64,000 nt of DNA from Platynereis dumerilii (lineage: Eukaryota > Annelida > Polychaeta > Phyllodocida > Nereididae), in contig JAPTHN010000001.1 of NCBI GenBank assembly GCA_026936325.1, forward strand, positions 72,534,380 through 72,598,379, given 5' to 3'. Made by a program: the position numbers and the translations under genes. A model generated the notes under the pieces. That model had not been told where the DNA came from, made no database searches, and was given only the letters and a program-made list of their open reading frames with translations. Of this stretch, positions 12,301 through 19,118 are shown one piece after another. Numbering within the stretch: the first letter of the stretch is position 1; every line of letters starts with the position of its first letter.

Positions 12301-15273
12301 TTTTGCGGGAGGATGTGTCTGCGGTTTGAGTCTGCAAATAGAAGAATTGATTTCGGTTTCTCTTTTTCTGGTGATTCCTTATCTTCCTTGCTGGAGTGTA
12401 GCTTGTCTACCAGGGAGTTTAGGGTTTCATCACGGTCTTCTATTATCCTGTCTTTTCTGTCGATTTCTTTTCTTAATTCTTCTATTTGCACTGCAAAAAA
12501 TTCCTGTTAAATTTTACAGTTAAATTAACTGGCAACTTTTTTCCAGGTCTAAGAACTGTAAAAGTACTAATAAACCTGAACAGGACAATGAATCGTAAAA
12601 TGCAGATTGGTACATTGAACTGTAATTTTGCAGATTCAACAAAGTGATATTACGGTATAATGTACATATATAAAACAGTTTATTTAAAGTATATTTTACA
12701 GTTATATCAACTGTCAATCATAGAATGTAAAGAATGCAAGGAGCTGTATAATCTACTGTAAAAATACGGATAATACGTGTTATTCTTACTTATTGCACAA
12801 GTGTGAAACAACAGACTAAGCATGTGATTTAACTGTCGCATTGCTGTAGGGATGTACCCAAGCTGGAATCAACTGAGAGAGTGAGAGAGCCACTGACTCC
12901 AGGCTCGGCCTTGCTCATCTCTTGCAGGGAAGTAAGTCCATCAATTATACCCTGCATTTAATTCGCACACATTTGCTCACAAACCATAAAATTGATGGAT
13001 ATTTTCCAAGAGAACCAGGTGTCAAGTTTATCGAAGTTTGTTGTATTGATGCAGACTGCGCCTGGGTTATTTTGGTTTTAATAGTGTCATTCTTTAGATC
13101 ACATCATAAGACTCACACAAATGTAAATGTCATATATAAATATAACAACTTTTGCATAATGACAGCATCTTTAAGATCATATGAATGAGGATGTTCCCTT
13201 ACCTTCAGATAAGTTATAAATTAAGTTTGATTAACAGCTGTGTAAAGCATATGTTATAGATGGCACCACATGTTCCATGGTTGAAGTCCATGCAATCTCT
13301 TGTTTAAAGTTCCTAATCTGACCAGGTGTATTGATTGTTTGGCCAATTCAAATGTTTTGTCTGCATATTACAAGTTGCCAGTAAATTAACGGTTGAAGTA
13401 ATTGTTCATTAACGTGAACTGAATGTTAAATGACATGTTGCAGTAAATTTATCTTGGAGCCATTTTGTAACTGACAAAGAACTGTAAATTCACAGACAAA
13501 GTCTGTTTTAAAAAAATACTGATAGAAATAACAATAAATTTACGGTTCTTTTAGCCAGAAAAACACGGTCATTTCTTACAGTGTGTTGCTTGTGGGTTTG
13601 TTCTTGGGCTTGGGAGGTCTCTTTTTCTTTCTTCAGCTGGCTTTTCAGGTTGTCAATTTCGTCCTCGTAGTTTGTTAGCAGTCTTCTTAACTTTTCGATT
13701 TCCTCCTCGTACTTTGCAATAATTTCGTTCTTGTTTTCCAGGGCACCTTTCAGGGCCTTGCTTCTTATCTCCGTTTCTCTTCTCTGTGCTTGGCTGTGTG
13801 TCAGTTCTTTTGTTACCTCATCTCTTGTTTTCTCAAGTTGTTTGATGATCGTGAGTAGGTTGTTAGTTTGCTTGGTCTGGTCGTCCGAGTTTTCCTCCCT
13901 TTGTTCTGGCATTCTTTGTCCGTCTTCGGCTTCTACAGTGGTTTCACCTGTCTCTTTCTTTTTCTTTGTTGTCTTCCCTTCTTTTTGGGTTTTGGTTTCA
14001 GCTGTTTGGGTGTTTTTGCCCTTTGCTTGTTTATTTGCCTTGGCTTGGCCTTGTGCGGGTATTTTGCCCTCTGCTGGTACGGGTGTTTTGCCCTCTGCTT
14101 TGCCTTGGTTTGCTGTAGGGTTTTTTCCCTCGCCGCTGGTTGACGGTTTTCTGGGGATTGTTGCATGGGTATTTTTGCCCTTTGCAATGCCCTTGTAGTC
14201 TGGTCTTGGTCTGGTCCTCAACTCCATGGTCGAGGTTTTTTCCGTTATGCTGGCCAGTGAGTCGTCAGTGAGGTTGAGATCAATGTCATTAATTTCAGGC
14301 TCGCTTTGGCTTTGCCCTTCTTCGTGTCTTGAGGAGGTGTCGGCGGGTGGGGAGTTGACATTACTGATTGTTTCATCATCCGAGCTGGTAATCACGTTTG
14401 TGTCATGTTTTTCCTCCTCTTTATGTGGTGATTTTGGGGTTTCAGGTTCCATGTCACCTTGTTCCCTTTGTTCATCTCCTCTAATATCGCCCATGTTTTG
14501 GTTGTCGTTTGGGTCATCATTTTCTGCTTCATCTCTTTTGTCATGGTTTTTTGTCCCCTCTCTGTCATCAAGTGTTGTTATTTCTGGGTCTTCTTCCATT
14601 GTGTCTTATGTTAATGGATGTCTTTGTATTTTACTCACGTTTTTTTGGTCGTCTTGTCTTATGTACGTAAAGATGGCGGATTCAGGTCGCGGGAAAATTG
14701 TCCCTTTTAAATTCAGTTTCCGATCGTTTTCCGGGTGTCTTTCGTGTGTATTGATCACTTTTCCTGTCCAGTCCTTTCTCGTAGTGTTTTCAGCTTCCTA
14801 GTCGTCTTCGTTTTTGTCTATTTCTTCGTTTTTCTCGAGTTTTCAGGCTATTTTTCACCAGAGCAAAAATTTTCCTTCGTCCTCGTTGACCGGAAGTCCC
14901 ACAACGAATTGGGACAGTGGTTTTCTTGGCCTGGAGCAATGGGGATTTAAAATATAATTTCAAGCTTCTGGGGGTACTTAGACCTTGTGCCCAGACACAA
15001 TTTGGCACTAAATTTTGATTTCTAGATTGAATTTTGTCCATGCTAGGACAGGAAAACAGCCAATTCTGTCCCAGTTCACCCCATATTACGGTACTGTAGT
15101 CTTCATAATCATTTTGATAATGCAGCAGAATATTTAAATAGTTATACCTCAAACACAGATTTTCCAATGACTGCAGGAAAGTTAGCCCGTGGAGCATCTT
15201 CCCCAGCGAACCCCGCCTTCATCATCCCAGAACCAAGGTCCATGACGATCGGTACCACATCTTCATTACTCAT
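259..15273 (-). CDS. divergent actin-like gene, four exons proposed, 13.8 kb first intron
   Basis: This is a gene-level entry for a minus-strand actin-fold protein. Exon 1 carries the first phosphate-binding loop (DLGSG) and the [10 protein letters not shown] block. Exon 2 carries a stretch about 69% identical by eye to beta-actin over 64 residues ([27 protein letters not shown]). Exons 3 and 4 are proposed from splice sites that keep the frame and from weak actin resemblance. The intron after codon 42 is in phase 0 and matches the conserved animal actin intron at 41/42, so this is not a processed retrocopy. Joining the four exons gives about 264 residues against 375 for actin, so the end may lie left of the window or the gene may be decaying. 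Actins bind ATP and polymerise; whether this one does is doubtful, because the second phosphate loop is not recognisable in exon 3. The large intron is full of mobile elements. Confidence 0.7.
491..759 (-). CDS. actin-like gene, proposed exon 3 (highly diverged)
   Basis: Acceptor TTTTCCAG ends at 760. Splicing from exon 2 restores Arg and gives NRE, as in actin NREK, then 89 open codons. Weak resemblance to actin is visible: [10 protein letters not shown] against MYVAIQAVLS, and [18 protein letters not shown] against [20 protein letters not shown]. About ten residues are extra in the middle. The phosphate-2 loop DSGDGVTH has become ATTRNGNW, so nucleotide binding as in actin is unlikely if this exon is used. 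The donor is GACG/GTAAGG at 490. The frame-keeping splice sites and the LDL..R..T..K..LT pattern support it, but the divergence is far greater than in exon 2. Confidence 0.5.
1057..1325 (-). CDS. actin-like gene, exon 2 (extended D-loop region and subdomain 1)
   Basis: The acceptor TTTCACAG at 1326-1333 precedes AAT GAA GGA, in phase with exon 1. The exon encodes 89 codons plus two bases. The first 26 residues ([20 protein letters not shown] then AKKNMN) do not resemble actin. From [11 protein letters not shown] onward the match to actin is ungapped to NPKSNR. Compared with beta-actin (G42 to R116, 75 residues) this exon has about 90, an excess near 15 residues placed where the DNase-I-binding loop lies. 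The donor is ACAG/GTTAGT at 1056. The exon sits about 13.8 kb from exon 1. Confidence 0.85.
1448..1545. repeat. dispersed repeat, copy 1 (second copy at 4743-4920)
   Basis: The stretch beginning AATGGTAGCAATCTT and running through GGGAAACTTTTTCATGTGCT and AGAGGTCAGGATCACCGATG recurs in the same orientation at 4743-4920. The second copy holds about 70 extra bases after the first block. The two copies flank the 2.2-4.4 kb satellite at unequal distances. No coding potential is seen. Confidence 0.7.
2191..4428. repeat. satellite block with alternating ~115 bp subunits (~230 bp dimer)
   Basis: About 2.2 kb of tandem repeats. Two subunit types alternate. One carries CCTCGGGACTTGTAAAATCT, CTCCGAGGTGACC and TAGAAATATAACTAGCAAAAA with a TTTCTGCAAG end. 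The other carries GGCCTTGTATAGAATATAAA, CTCCCCCGAGGTGACC and GCAATATAACTAGCAGAAA with a TTTTTTGCGAG end. Runs of C and T vary between copies. Roughly nine to ten dimers are present with frequent small indels. Open frames here are low-complexity by-products of the repeat. The array lies in the large intron of the actin-like gene. Confidence 0.9.
4743..4920. repeat. dispersed repeat, copy 2 (see 1448-1545)
   Basis: Second copy of the repeat at 1448-1545, longer by an internal segment. It is followed at 4925-4960 by GCAGGACGTAAAGCCCCATC and a CATC-rich tail. That tail resembles 35246-35283 (ACAGGACTTAAAGCCCCAATC then CATCCATC), so it is probably the 3' tail of a SINE or LINE. Confidence 0.6.
4990..7190. 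other. intronic or intergenic DNA without recognisable genes
   Basis: No frame here looks like a known protein. The longest open frame (134 codons at 6235-6639) lacks recognisable motifs or good splice context. A poly-C run lies near 5919-5930. The segment 6955-7008 (TTTTGGACAAGAAATGTCAA, then an A-run and ATTACACTCAA) recurs at 28554-28600 next to a tandem duplication. Confidence 0.6.
7948..7952. repeat. target-site duplication GAATT, left of LINE-A
   Basis: GAATT at 7948-7952 is repeated at 14906-14910. Excising the LINE and one GAATT rebuilds the family motif TATGGGGTGAATTGGGACAG exactly, so this is a target duplication rather than a chance match. Confidence 0.75.
8032..11139 (-). CDS. 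LINE-A ORF2: endonuclease (internally deleted), reverse transcriptase, C-terminal zinc knuckle
   Basis: ORF2 of 1035 codons. Residues 1-85 are basic and disordered. An APE-type endonuclease starts at TNINGIRSK (93-101) with the catalytic Glu in TETKG (120-124), and ends with WTRVNR (152-157), IDYI and SDHN (199-202). Only about 110 residues separate start and end where the family has about 230, and no GDFN-like block is present, so roughly 100 residues are missing in frame. The reverse transcriptase follows: APGPDNIP (444-451), [12 protein letters not shown] (565-576), RQGGVLS and the active site WMDD (666-669) in place of YADD or FADD. A CCHC-type knuckle CRFC...H....C is at 975-992. The ATG lies 30 bases after the ORF1 stop. 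Endonuclease function is probably lost in this copy; the polymerase looks whole. Confidence 0.92.
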   Translation of the reverse strand: MTTGTANIKIWKKYKEKTTKPPRGKNTLENLWTKFEPPEPKRLNKGKRTNKGKNTHEKTSETRKPPQTNEERQLKKGRRKNKPGKSSLRLLYTNINGIRSKLTSLTNVSEMYNADIIMLTETKGNPPKKLLEELMDETNTQAMNLKSTTGIWTRVNRHNNNEKAVIDYILTDTATANSTTDIQVDEAGTYRLKSASTESDHNTILMTTEIRDNQNQPRKITRWKTGSKENWNNFNKEIQELERLKKINNYTQLEQAINRSLNKHIGKITITAKPRKRKQTDNEKQDRKRMRETKREFLEEKDPEKKREKLNQLYKRQRDLRKTIEKDEQENTKRRLNILIKEGGVNSNTFWKIRKKLLQPPKKEYPTITENNITLHNPEEARNYIAKYFKELYQAREGKEEQENNTKMIKDFINDTEQQLKNTPTKEITKNEILNAKKSIKRKKAPGPDNIPNEAITEATTQTMEIYMKIFNDIIRDKNIPTQWQLGHILPIYKGKGVKGKCSSERGITLSSNMGKLYERILNERVRNSTTITDAQGGGKKKICTADHILILKEVINRNKNLYVTFLDVTKAYDKAWLDGIMYAMHKSGLKDRTWLDVLQINRNLKAKIMTQLGPTREISIKDSIRQGGVLSVIKYATVMDEINKETQKEELGIQINEEKKLGCPLWMDDVALIAETKEDLNRLLKITQETADKYHIVFGKEKSKTLKFGKKQETEGTCKLGEMELDWADNYKYLGMIINNKRNNKDHIKDVRRKAEAAYQTILSIAGSKDLKAIEMGTIWKLVNTCVIPIITYGAVSTIWNKTEMTDLNKILDNILKRILLTPTSTPREAIYIKTGLLDIEHTILKDKTNYMASIEKKNNSTLKSTIMNEEKKSWTENLKEIQKEKFKDNVINNELSKHTINKLTNKVWIETLVQEGQKKSKVKFLIDNKNDQDKRETYVNHLNRMQVSAIFKARTRMVPVKNNYKNKYTNNNCRFCKNNTETQQHILEECADIDRSKAPITTMGEIFSTNKEVLKEASEKLIKTIKYLTENNQ
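11170..12491 (-). CDS. LINE-A ORF1, C-terminal part: coiled coil, SGNH hydrolase, KH, CCCH zinc finger, Arg/Ser tail
   Basis: The distal part (12258-11170, 362 codons) and a 5' part (12491-12305) lie in different frames across a homopolymer of 15 T (12290-12304 on the plus strand). The 5' part has a coiled coil ([19 protein letters not shown]) and the SGNH nucleophile block LLFADSNRR. The distal part has LGTNN (29-33) and [11 protein letters not shown] (116-126), later blocks of an SGNH/GDSL hydrolase. Then comes a KH domain (about 162-235) with the GGKG loop at 181-184, a CCCH zinc finger (C253, C261, C267, H271) and an Arg/Ser-rich tail. SGNH esterases are known in CR1/L2-type ORF1; KH and CCCH add RNA binding. 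One frameshift in the T-run breaks this copy, unless slippage is tolerated. Confidence 0.85.
12489..13583. mobile_element. 1.1 kb MITE inserted in LINE-A ORF1
   Basis: It separates two parts of one coiled-coil reading frame. The left end reads CACTGCAAAAAATTCCTGTT and the complement of the right end reads CACTGTAAGAAATGACCGTG, giving short imperfect inverted ends of the CACTG type. The interior is AT-rich, repeats TTTACAGTTAAAT-like motifs and has no transposase. Flanks TATTTG and TGTTGC give no clean target duplication. hAT- or Kolobok-like ancestry is possible but not shown. Confidence 0.7.
13584..14599 (-). CDS. LINE-A ORF1, N-terminal part: acidic region, GKN/T-rich linker, coiled coil
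   Basis: ATG at 14599. The first 120 residues are acidic and Ser-rich ([19 protein letters not shown]). Residues about 135-210 are a basic, low-complexity linker with recurring KGKNT, EGKIP and EGKTP units. Residues about 245-340 form a long coiled coil ([20 protein letters not shown]). The natural reading frame is cut at 13583 by a MITE; beyond it the open frame runs on for about 25 codons of MITE sequence. The coiled coil evidently continued in the part at 12491 ([12 protein letters not shown]). The combined ORF1 would form a trimer- or dimer-type assembly, as coiled-coil ORF1 proteins do; that is inference. Confidence 0.8.
14906..14910. repeat. target-site duplication GAATT, right of LINE-A
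   Basis: Partner of 7948-7952. It lies directly next to the first base of the LINE 5' end. Confidence 0.75.
15148..15273 (-). CDS. actin-like gene, exon 1 (N-terminal 42 codons)
   Basis: The ATG is at 15273-15271 and reads [20 protein letters not shown], followed by [19 protein letters not shown]. It matches the N terminus of actins: the DNGSG loop appears as DLGSG and DDAPRA as EDAPRA. The exon ends with GAG followed by the donor GTATAAC at 15147. There is no in-frame stop. The residue at actin position 12 (Asn in most actins) is Leu, and Cys17 is Met, so this is a divergent paralogue rather than a canonical cytoplasmic actin. The start is chosen because it places the intron exactly at the homologue of actin 41/42. 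Confidence 0.85.
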
Positions 15274-16355
15274 TGTGACTAAGGAAGCAACAGAAACAAA
15301 TTATATGGTAAGCCCCTTTGAGCATTGACAATTTTAGGCACTATACCAGTGGGTGTAGGGTGTAATCCAGTTGGACGGTGTAATTTTGTGTTATGTGATA
15401 GCGGTAATTTAAAAAGCAGTACCATATCATTCTTATCATTCATATTCTAAATTTCGGCAAAAATTTAGTCATAATGTGTGAAGGTCTTTTTAAGCACAAA
15501 TATTACACGTTTTTAAAAGATTAGTACCTACAAAGACAAGATCTGGAAGAAACGAAAAGTTAATAATTTAGATGTAACAATTCAACCTCTCACCACTTCG
15601 CTTGTAACCAATCAAATGAGGCAGTGCACGTCAATGGGAAGTTTATGAGGATGTCACAATATACTAATTAATATGGATTTATTACTTTTTTAGCACTTCT
15701 CCCAGGTCGATGACCTGCGGTTCAATAAAAACATATATGCTTACAAAGAAAAAAGTAAGATATTACTGTCTCCAGACATTTTTTCATTATACCTGGCGAG
15801 ATAAAAATGATACGATCCAGGGGATATGATTTCCTGAAGGATTTGCTTCTTTGAGACTTTCTCTTAAGTGAAGTATTGATCAGTTTGGCAAAACAAGGTA
15901 GTTAGTGATAAGAGCTTTCTTTTTAGCCATGAACCATGGGTCTCACATATTATTATTAAGACCTAAGAACAATCTTTTTTACGTAAGAAGGAAGGAAAAA
16001 AAGGGGCATGCTTGAAAATCAGAGCGTGCCAATAAAGAAGTCAAATGCAGAGAGTGATATATTATACATGTGCATGCAAACACCAAGCAGTGATATGAGA
16101 GAAAATTTAACTTTAGACGCCAGAGGAAAGAATAGAATGAAAAACATTTCAAAGGATCTACTTTATCTGAAAAAACAATATCAAACGGATAACTCCCAAC
16201 AAAACAACTATTTATTATTTATTTATTTTATTAACTTATATAGCCCAGTTTTATAATGTTTTCACAGCGCTTTACAATAGATCATGTAAAAAATAAAGAA
16301 AATAGTGACAAGGCCCATAATTTCACAAAATGGAGAGAAGTGAATGAAAGAATAA
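15274..16355. other. upstream region of the actin-like gene; no gene seen
   Basis: About 1.1 kb upstream of the actin-like start codon. It holds no recognisable coding frame and no clear TATA box or SRF-type CArG box. The segment 16215-16290 (TTAACTTATATAGCCCAG then CACAGCGCTTTACAAT) looks like a SINE-type tail. I cannot define a promoter. Confidence 0.5.
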
Positions 16356-16446
16356 ACATAGGCAGCAGCGAACCTTCAGTGAATAACACCTTTAGAAGAT
16401 TACAATTATATCATAAAATTGGTGTTTTACCAAATTGCATATAGGT
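16356..16446 (+). mobile_element. family-X repeat, copy A, left fragment (split by a 7.9 kb insertion)
   Basis: Begins ACATAGGCAGCAGCGAACCT and matches the end of the family-X copies at 33888 and (inverted) 36897. The copy resumes at 24342 with TATGAAATAGCGGTCGAGTT. The uninterrupted relative (complement of 36781-36836) reads TTATAGGTAAGCAATAGCGG across this site, which proves the split. Confidence 0.8.
16443..16446. repeat. target-site duplication AGGT, left
   Basis: AGGT at 16443-16446 is repeated at 24338-24341 around the 7.9 kb insertion. The uninterrupted family-X copy has a single AGGT at this point. Confidence 0.75.
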
Positions 16447-16836
16447 GGGTCAAAATTTGAAAACCTTGAAATTTCAGCTGTAAAAAATTTGAAAATTTTT
16501 TTGGGCCAGAAATGCCTTTTAAAGTAGGCATTAGGTAGGTCAAACAATCAGCTATCACCGCACTGTCATGTCCAAGGGTCCCAAATGCTCTGCTGATCTG
16601 TAATGAGGTGATAAATACAGCTGTGATGTTTTTTGACTGGCATTAAAATCACACTTAAAACTAAAAAATCCTGACCACTTAGGGCTAAATAATCTATTAC
16701 CAATGATTAGGCAGATAGCTTGCACATTTTAGGCCAAGTTCCAGGTATTATTGTCCCATATTGTCTGTAGAGTGGCCATCTTGGATCAGAGTCGAGATCA
16801 GCCTAATTTTGGCAAAAATCTCTAAATTCTGCACTA

Positions 16837-17842
16837 GAGTCAAGGAGGGTAATTCCGTCCGCTTTTGGCTAAAACTGCATTCCCTGGAAAATGGTATAAG
16901 ATGCAAAAATAAAAATGAGTACATTGGAAGGGGCATAATCCGTACTATCACTTGTAGATAAAAAGGTAAAATATTCAAATGATTTTTGGTGAAACCATGG
17001 CAACAAAAAATGAAGGTTAGGGCATCTAAATCCGTCCAGGTTGCTGCTAAATCCGTCCAGCAAGGATGGTAAATCCGTCCACAGGGCATTATGCAGCATA
17101 TATCTATCATATCTTATGATTTCTTGAAGTTTTGCATTCTTTTAACTTTCAGTACAAATTTTCTGTCGATATTAGAACATTGGGTTGCTGATTTCACTTA
17201 TAATAGAAGAATAATAAAACAGATGTTAAGCTAACTATCAAGAATTTCAATTGACTGCCTCAATCGCAATTTAAGAAACATTTTTAAATAATTCAAGTGG
17301 TGTAATTGCTAATTCTAATTTCTTTGATCAGTATCATGCCATTTATAAATATTAAAAGTCATAAAAGTACTTTTAAATAACATTTGAAGTCGTTGGACGG
17401 ATTTACAATCACCCAATCAAACCAGTTTTAAAATAATGATGCTAAATCCGTCCACTTTTATTTTCTTTGTATCTCCTTTCAAAGTGTTGGAATTAAGTTG
17501 TTTAAGAAATCCTACATGAATAATACAATTCTTCGTCTCATGCAAGGATTATTTACCTTTAATTCTTTTTTTGTTGGTGATATAAAGCCAACAAAGAGCA
17601 ACTATTTGTCTGACAAAATGGCTGTGATGACGTCACAGGATTTCATTGTATTTTGGCTTCAGGTTTTAAAAGGACCTGAAATATCATTTAAAATGCTGTC
17701 AACACAATAAATACAGCAAAAATGATTGCAAACGAGTTTTTCTTACTTACACAACTCTCACAACTGCAACAAATGTGAATATATCCCTATAATAGAGGGT
17801 GGACGGATTTACCATCCTGGACGGATTTACCATCCTTGACTC
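16837..17842. mobile_element. 1.0 kb MITE with TA target duplication and TAAATCCGTCC subterminal repeats
   Basis: Ends GAGTCAAGGAGGGTAATTCC and (complement of right) GAGTCAAGGATGGTAAATCC, flanked by TA at 16835-16836 and 17843-17844. The opposite palindrome arm (complement of 22015-22040) reads GCACTACTTGTCATG without the insertion, a natural empty site. The motif TAAATCCGTCC or its complement occurs about eight times, near both ends and inside. TA duplication fits Tc1/mariner or related superfamilies. No transposase. Confidence 0.88.
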
Positions 17843-18945
17843 TACTGTCATGAATAGGCATGTGATACCACTTTTTTTGGGTAATTCAGGTTGTGGAATT
17901 GTTTTCAAAGGTCTATTTTGTAAAAATTCCAATCCGAAGCTCATATATCCAGAAAATTAGGCAAAAATACTCAGTGTTTCTGTTAAAAACGAAGTGTACA
18001 TTCCCTGTATGCCAGAAAAGCCAATTCAGATTCAGAGACATTATAAGGCAATGACCAAATTTAAAAGAAAACACAGAGGTTTTTATTTATACAAGCTATT
18101 CTATGACCACCTTTAAAAGGAAACACTAAAGTGTTTATTTAGAATGATACCAACATATTTAGTGCACTGTTAGTATAAGATTATATGTCAAATTGGTCTG
18201 AATATTTGAGAATCATTTCCAAACCGACTTTGGTTGCACTGTCATCATAACTTCCTCAAGCCAATTCTGAACTGATTGTCATAAAACAGCATAGTTCATA
18301 CCTTTCTGGGACAATCAGAATGGTAGAGTGGAGAGTGGAAAATTGATTGAAAATGTTATGATTTGTGATTATAGAATATTTTAGTCTGTAAAGTAGGACA
18401 GTACTAACTGCAGCATCGACATATTTCAGATCAGACAGAGTGTAAGCTGGAACAAATGCATCAATCCAATGCAAAAAAAGCCATGATAAATCTTGGCTTC
18501 TTGAGAAGACACATTAAAATTGGTGATGAAAATTGCAAAACCAAAAATTACAACAACATGGGGAGACATTATCTAGAATATGACAGAGCAATTTGGAGTC
18601 CACGCGACGCTGATTGGATCAATGCAACACCAAGCTGCAAGATGTGTCACCAACACACAAGAACTGGAATACCAGAGGTGACATTTACTCCATTGTGTCA
18701 AGGTCAATTGAGAGTATGTTTGGTCTATTCCAATTGGAAGAGCTGAGTGTATGAAGCTCCAAGACATACCCGTTAAGTCAGACAACTCCACAGGGGTGGA
18801 CTGGTGACATTTTTGACCTGTGGCAAAATAAGTTGATGGGCTCCCACATTCCTATTTTCAACATTATTCCAAGGTGAAAGGGCTCCTTCTAATACAGAGC
18901 CCTCTCACATTGGTGCTCTAATCTAAAAGTTTGATAGTATCAAGC
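17843..18945. repeat. left arm of giant palindrome
   Basis: Inverted partner of about 21050-22015. Examples: ACAATCAGAATGGTAGAGTG at 18311 against its complement near 21560, and TAAACACTTTAGTGTTTCCT at 21737 against its complement near 18120. Identity by eye is about 90% or more. Open frames within it are not conserved as proteins. Confidence 0.85.
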
Positions 18946-19118
18946 AGTCACAAACTTGATCACAAAGATAGTCAATTTAGCTTTTTTCTTGGTTTCTTAT
19001 ATTGTGGCATCCTGCATTGGCCCGCCTGAGTGACTGGGCCAACGCAGCTGCCACTCTGCCAGTTCGACCCTTCCTCAAAGGCCATTCAAAGGCAGGAATA
19101 GCTGAGTGCCCAGTGCCC

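Larger units (their letters stand above)
7953..14905 (-). mobile_element. LINE-A, near full-length non-LTR retrotransposon with nested MITE
   Basis: A minus-strand LINE. From its 5' end: about 300 bases of 5' UTR starting GGGACTTCCGGTCAACGAGG (14905 downward), ORF1 (14599 down to 11170, interrupted by a MITE and one homopolymer frameshift), ORF2 (11139-8032) and a short 3' UTR ending in an AAG-rich tail. Flanking GAATT duplications fix both ends. Without the 1.1 kb MITE it is about 5.9 kb. ORF2 is open over 1035 codons, so the insertion is not ancient. The RT resembles CR1/L2/Jockey-type elements, and the SGNH esterase in ORF1 is known from CR1/L2-type ORF1 proteins, but I cannot fix the clade. 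Confidence 0.9.
7198..15100. mobile_element. TIR-bearing DNA element (motif TATGGGGTGAATTGGGACA) split by a LINE
   Basis: Left sequence CCGTAATATGGGGTGAATAG at 7202-7221 has an inverted partner at the right end, where the complement of 15070-15098 reads CCGTAATATGGGGTGAACTG then GGACAG. A third and fourth copy of the motif lie head to head at 7918-7952 (GTCCCAATTCACC facing GGTGAATT). This may be two adjacent members, one about 740 bp and one about 200 bp, or a single element with an internal palindrome. The LINE 7953-14905 is inserted in the inner motif: removing it restores TATGGGGTGAATTGGGACAG. No transposase is seen, so the element is non-autonomous. Its family is not established. Confidence 0.65.

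Noticed and set aside
259-15273. Processed pseudogene of actin
   Set aside because: Exons 1 and 2 are separated by an intron at the conserved actin position with proper splice sites, so this is not a retrocopy.
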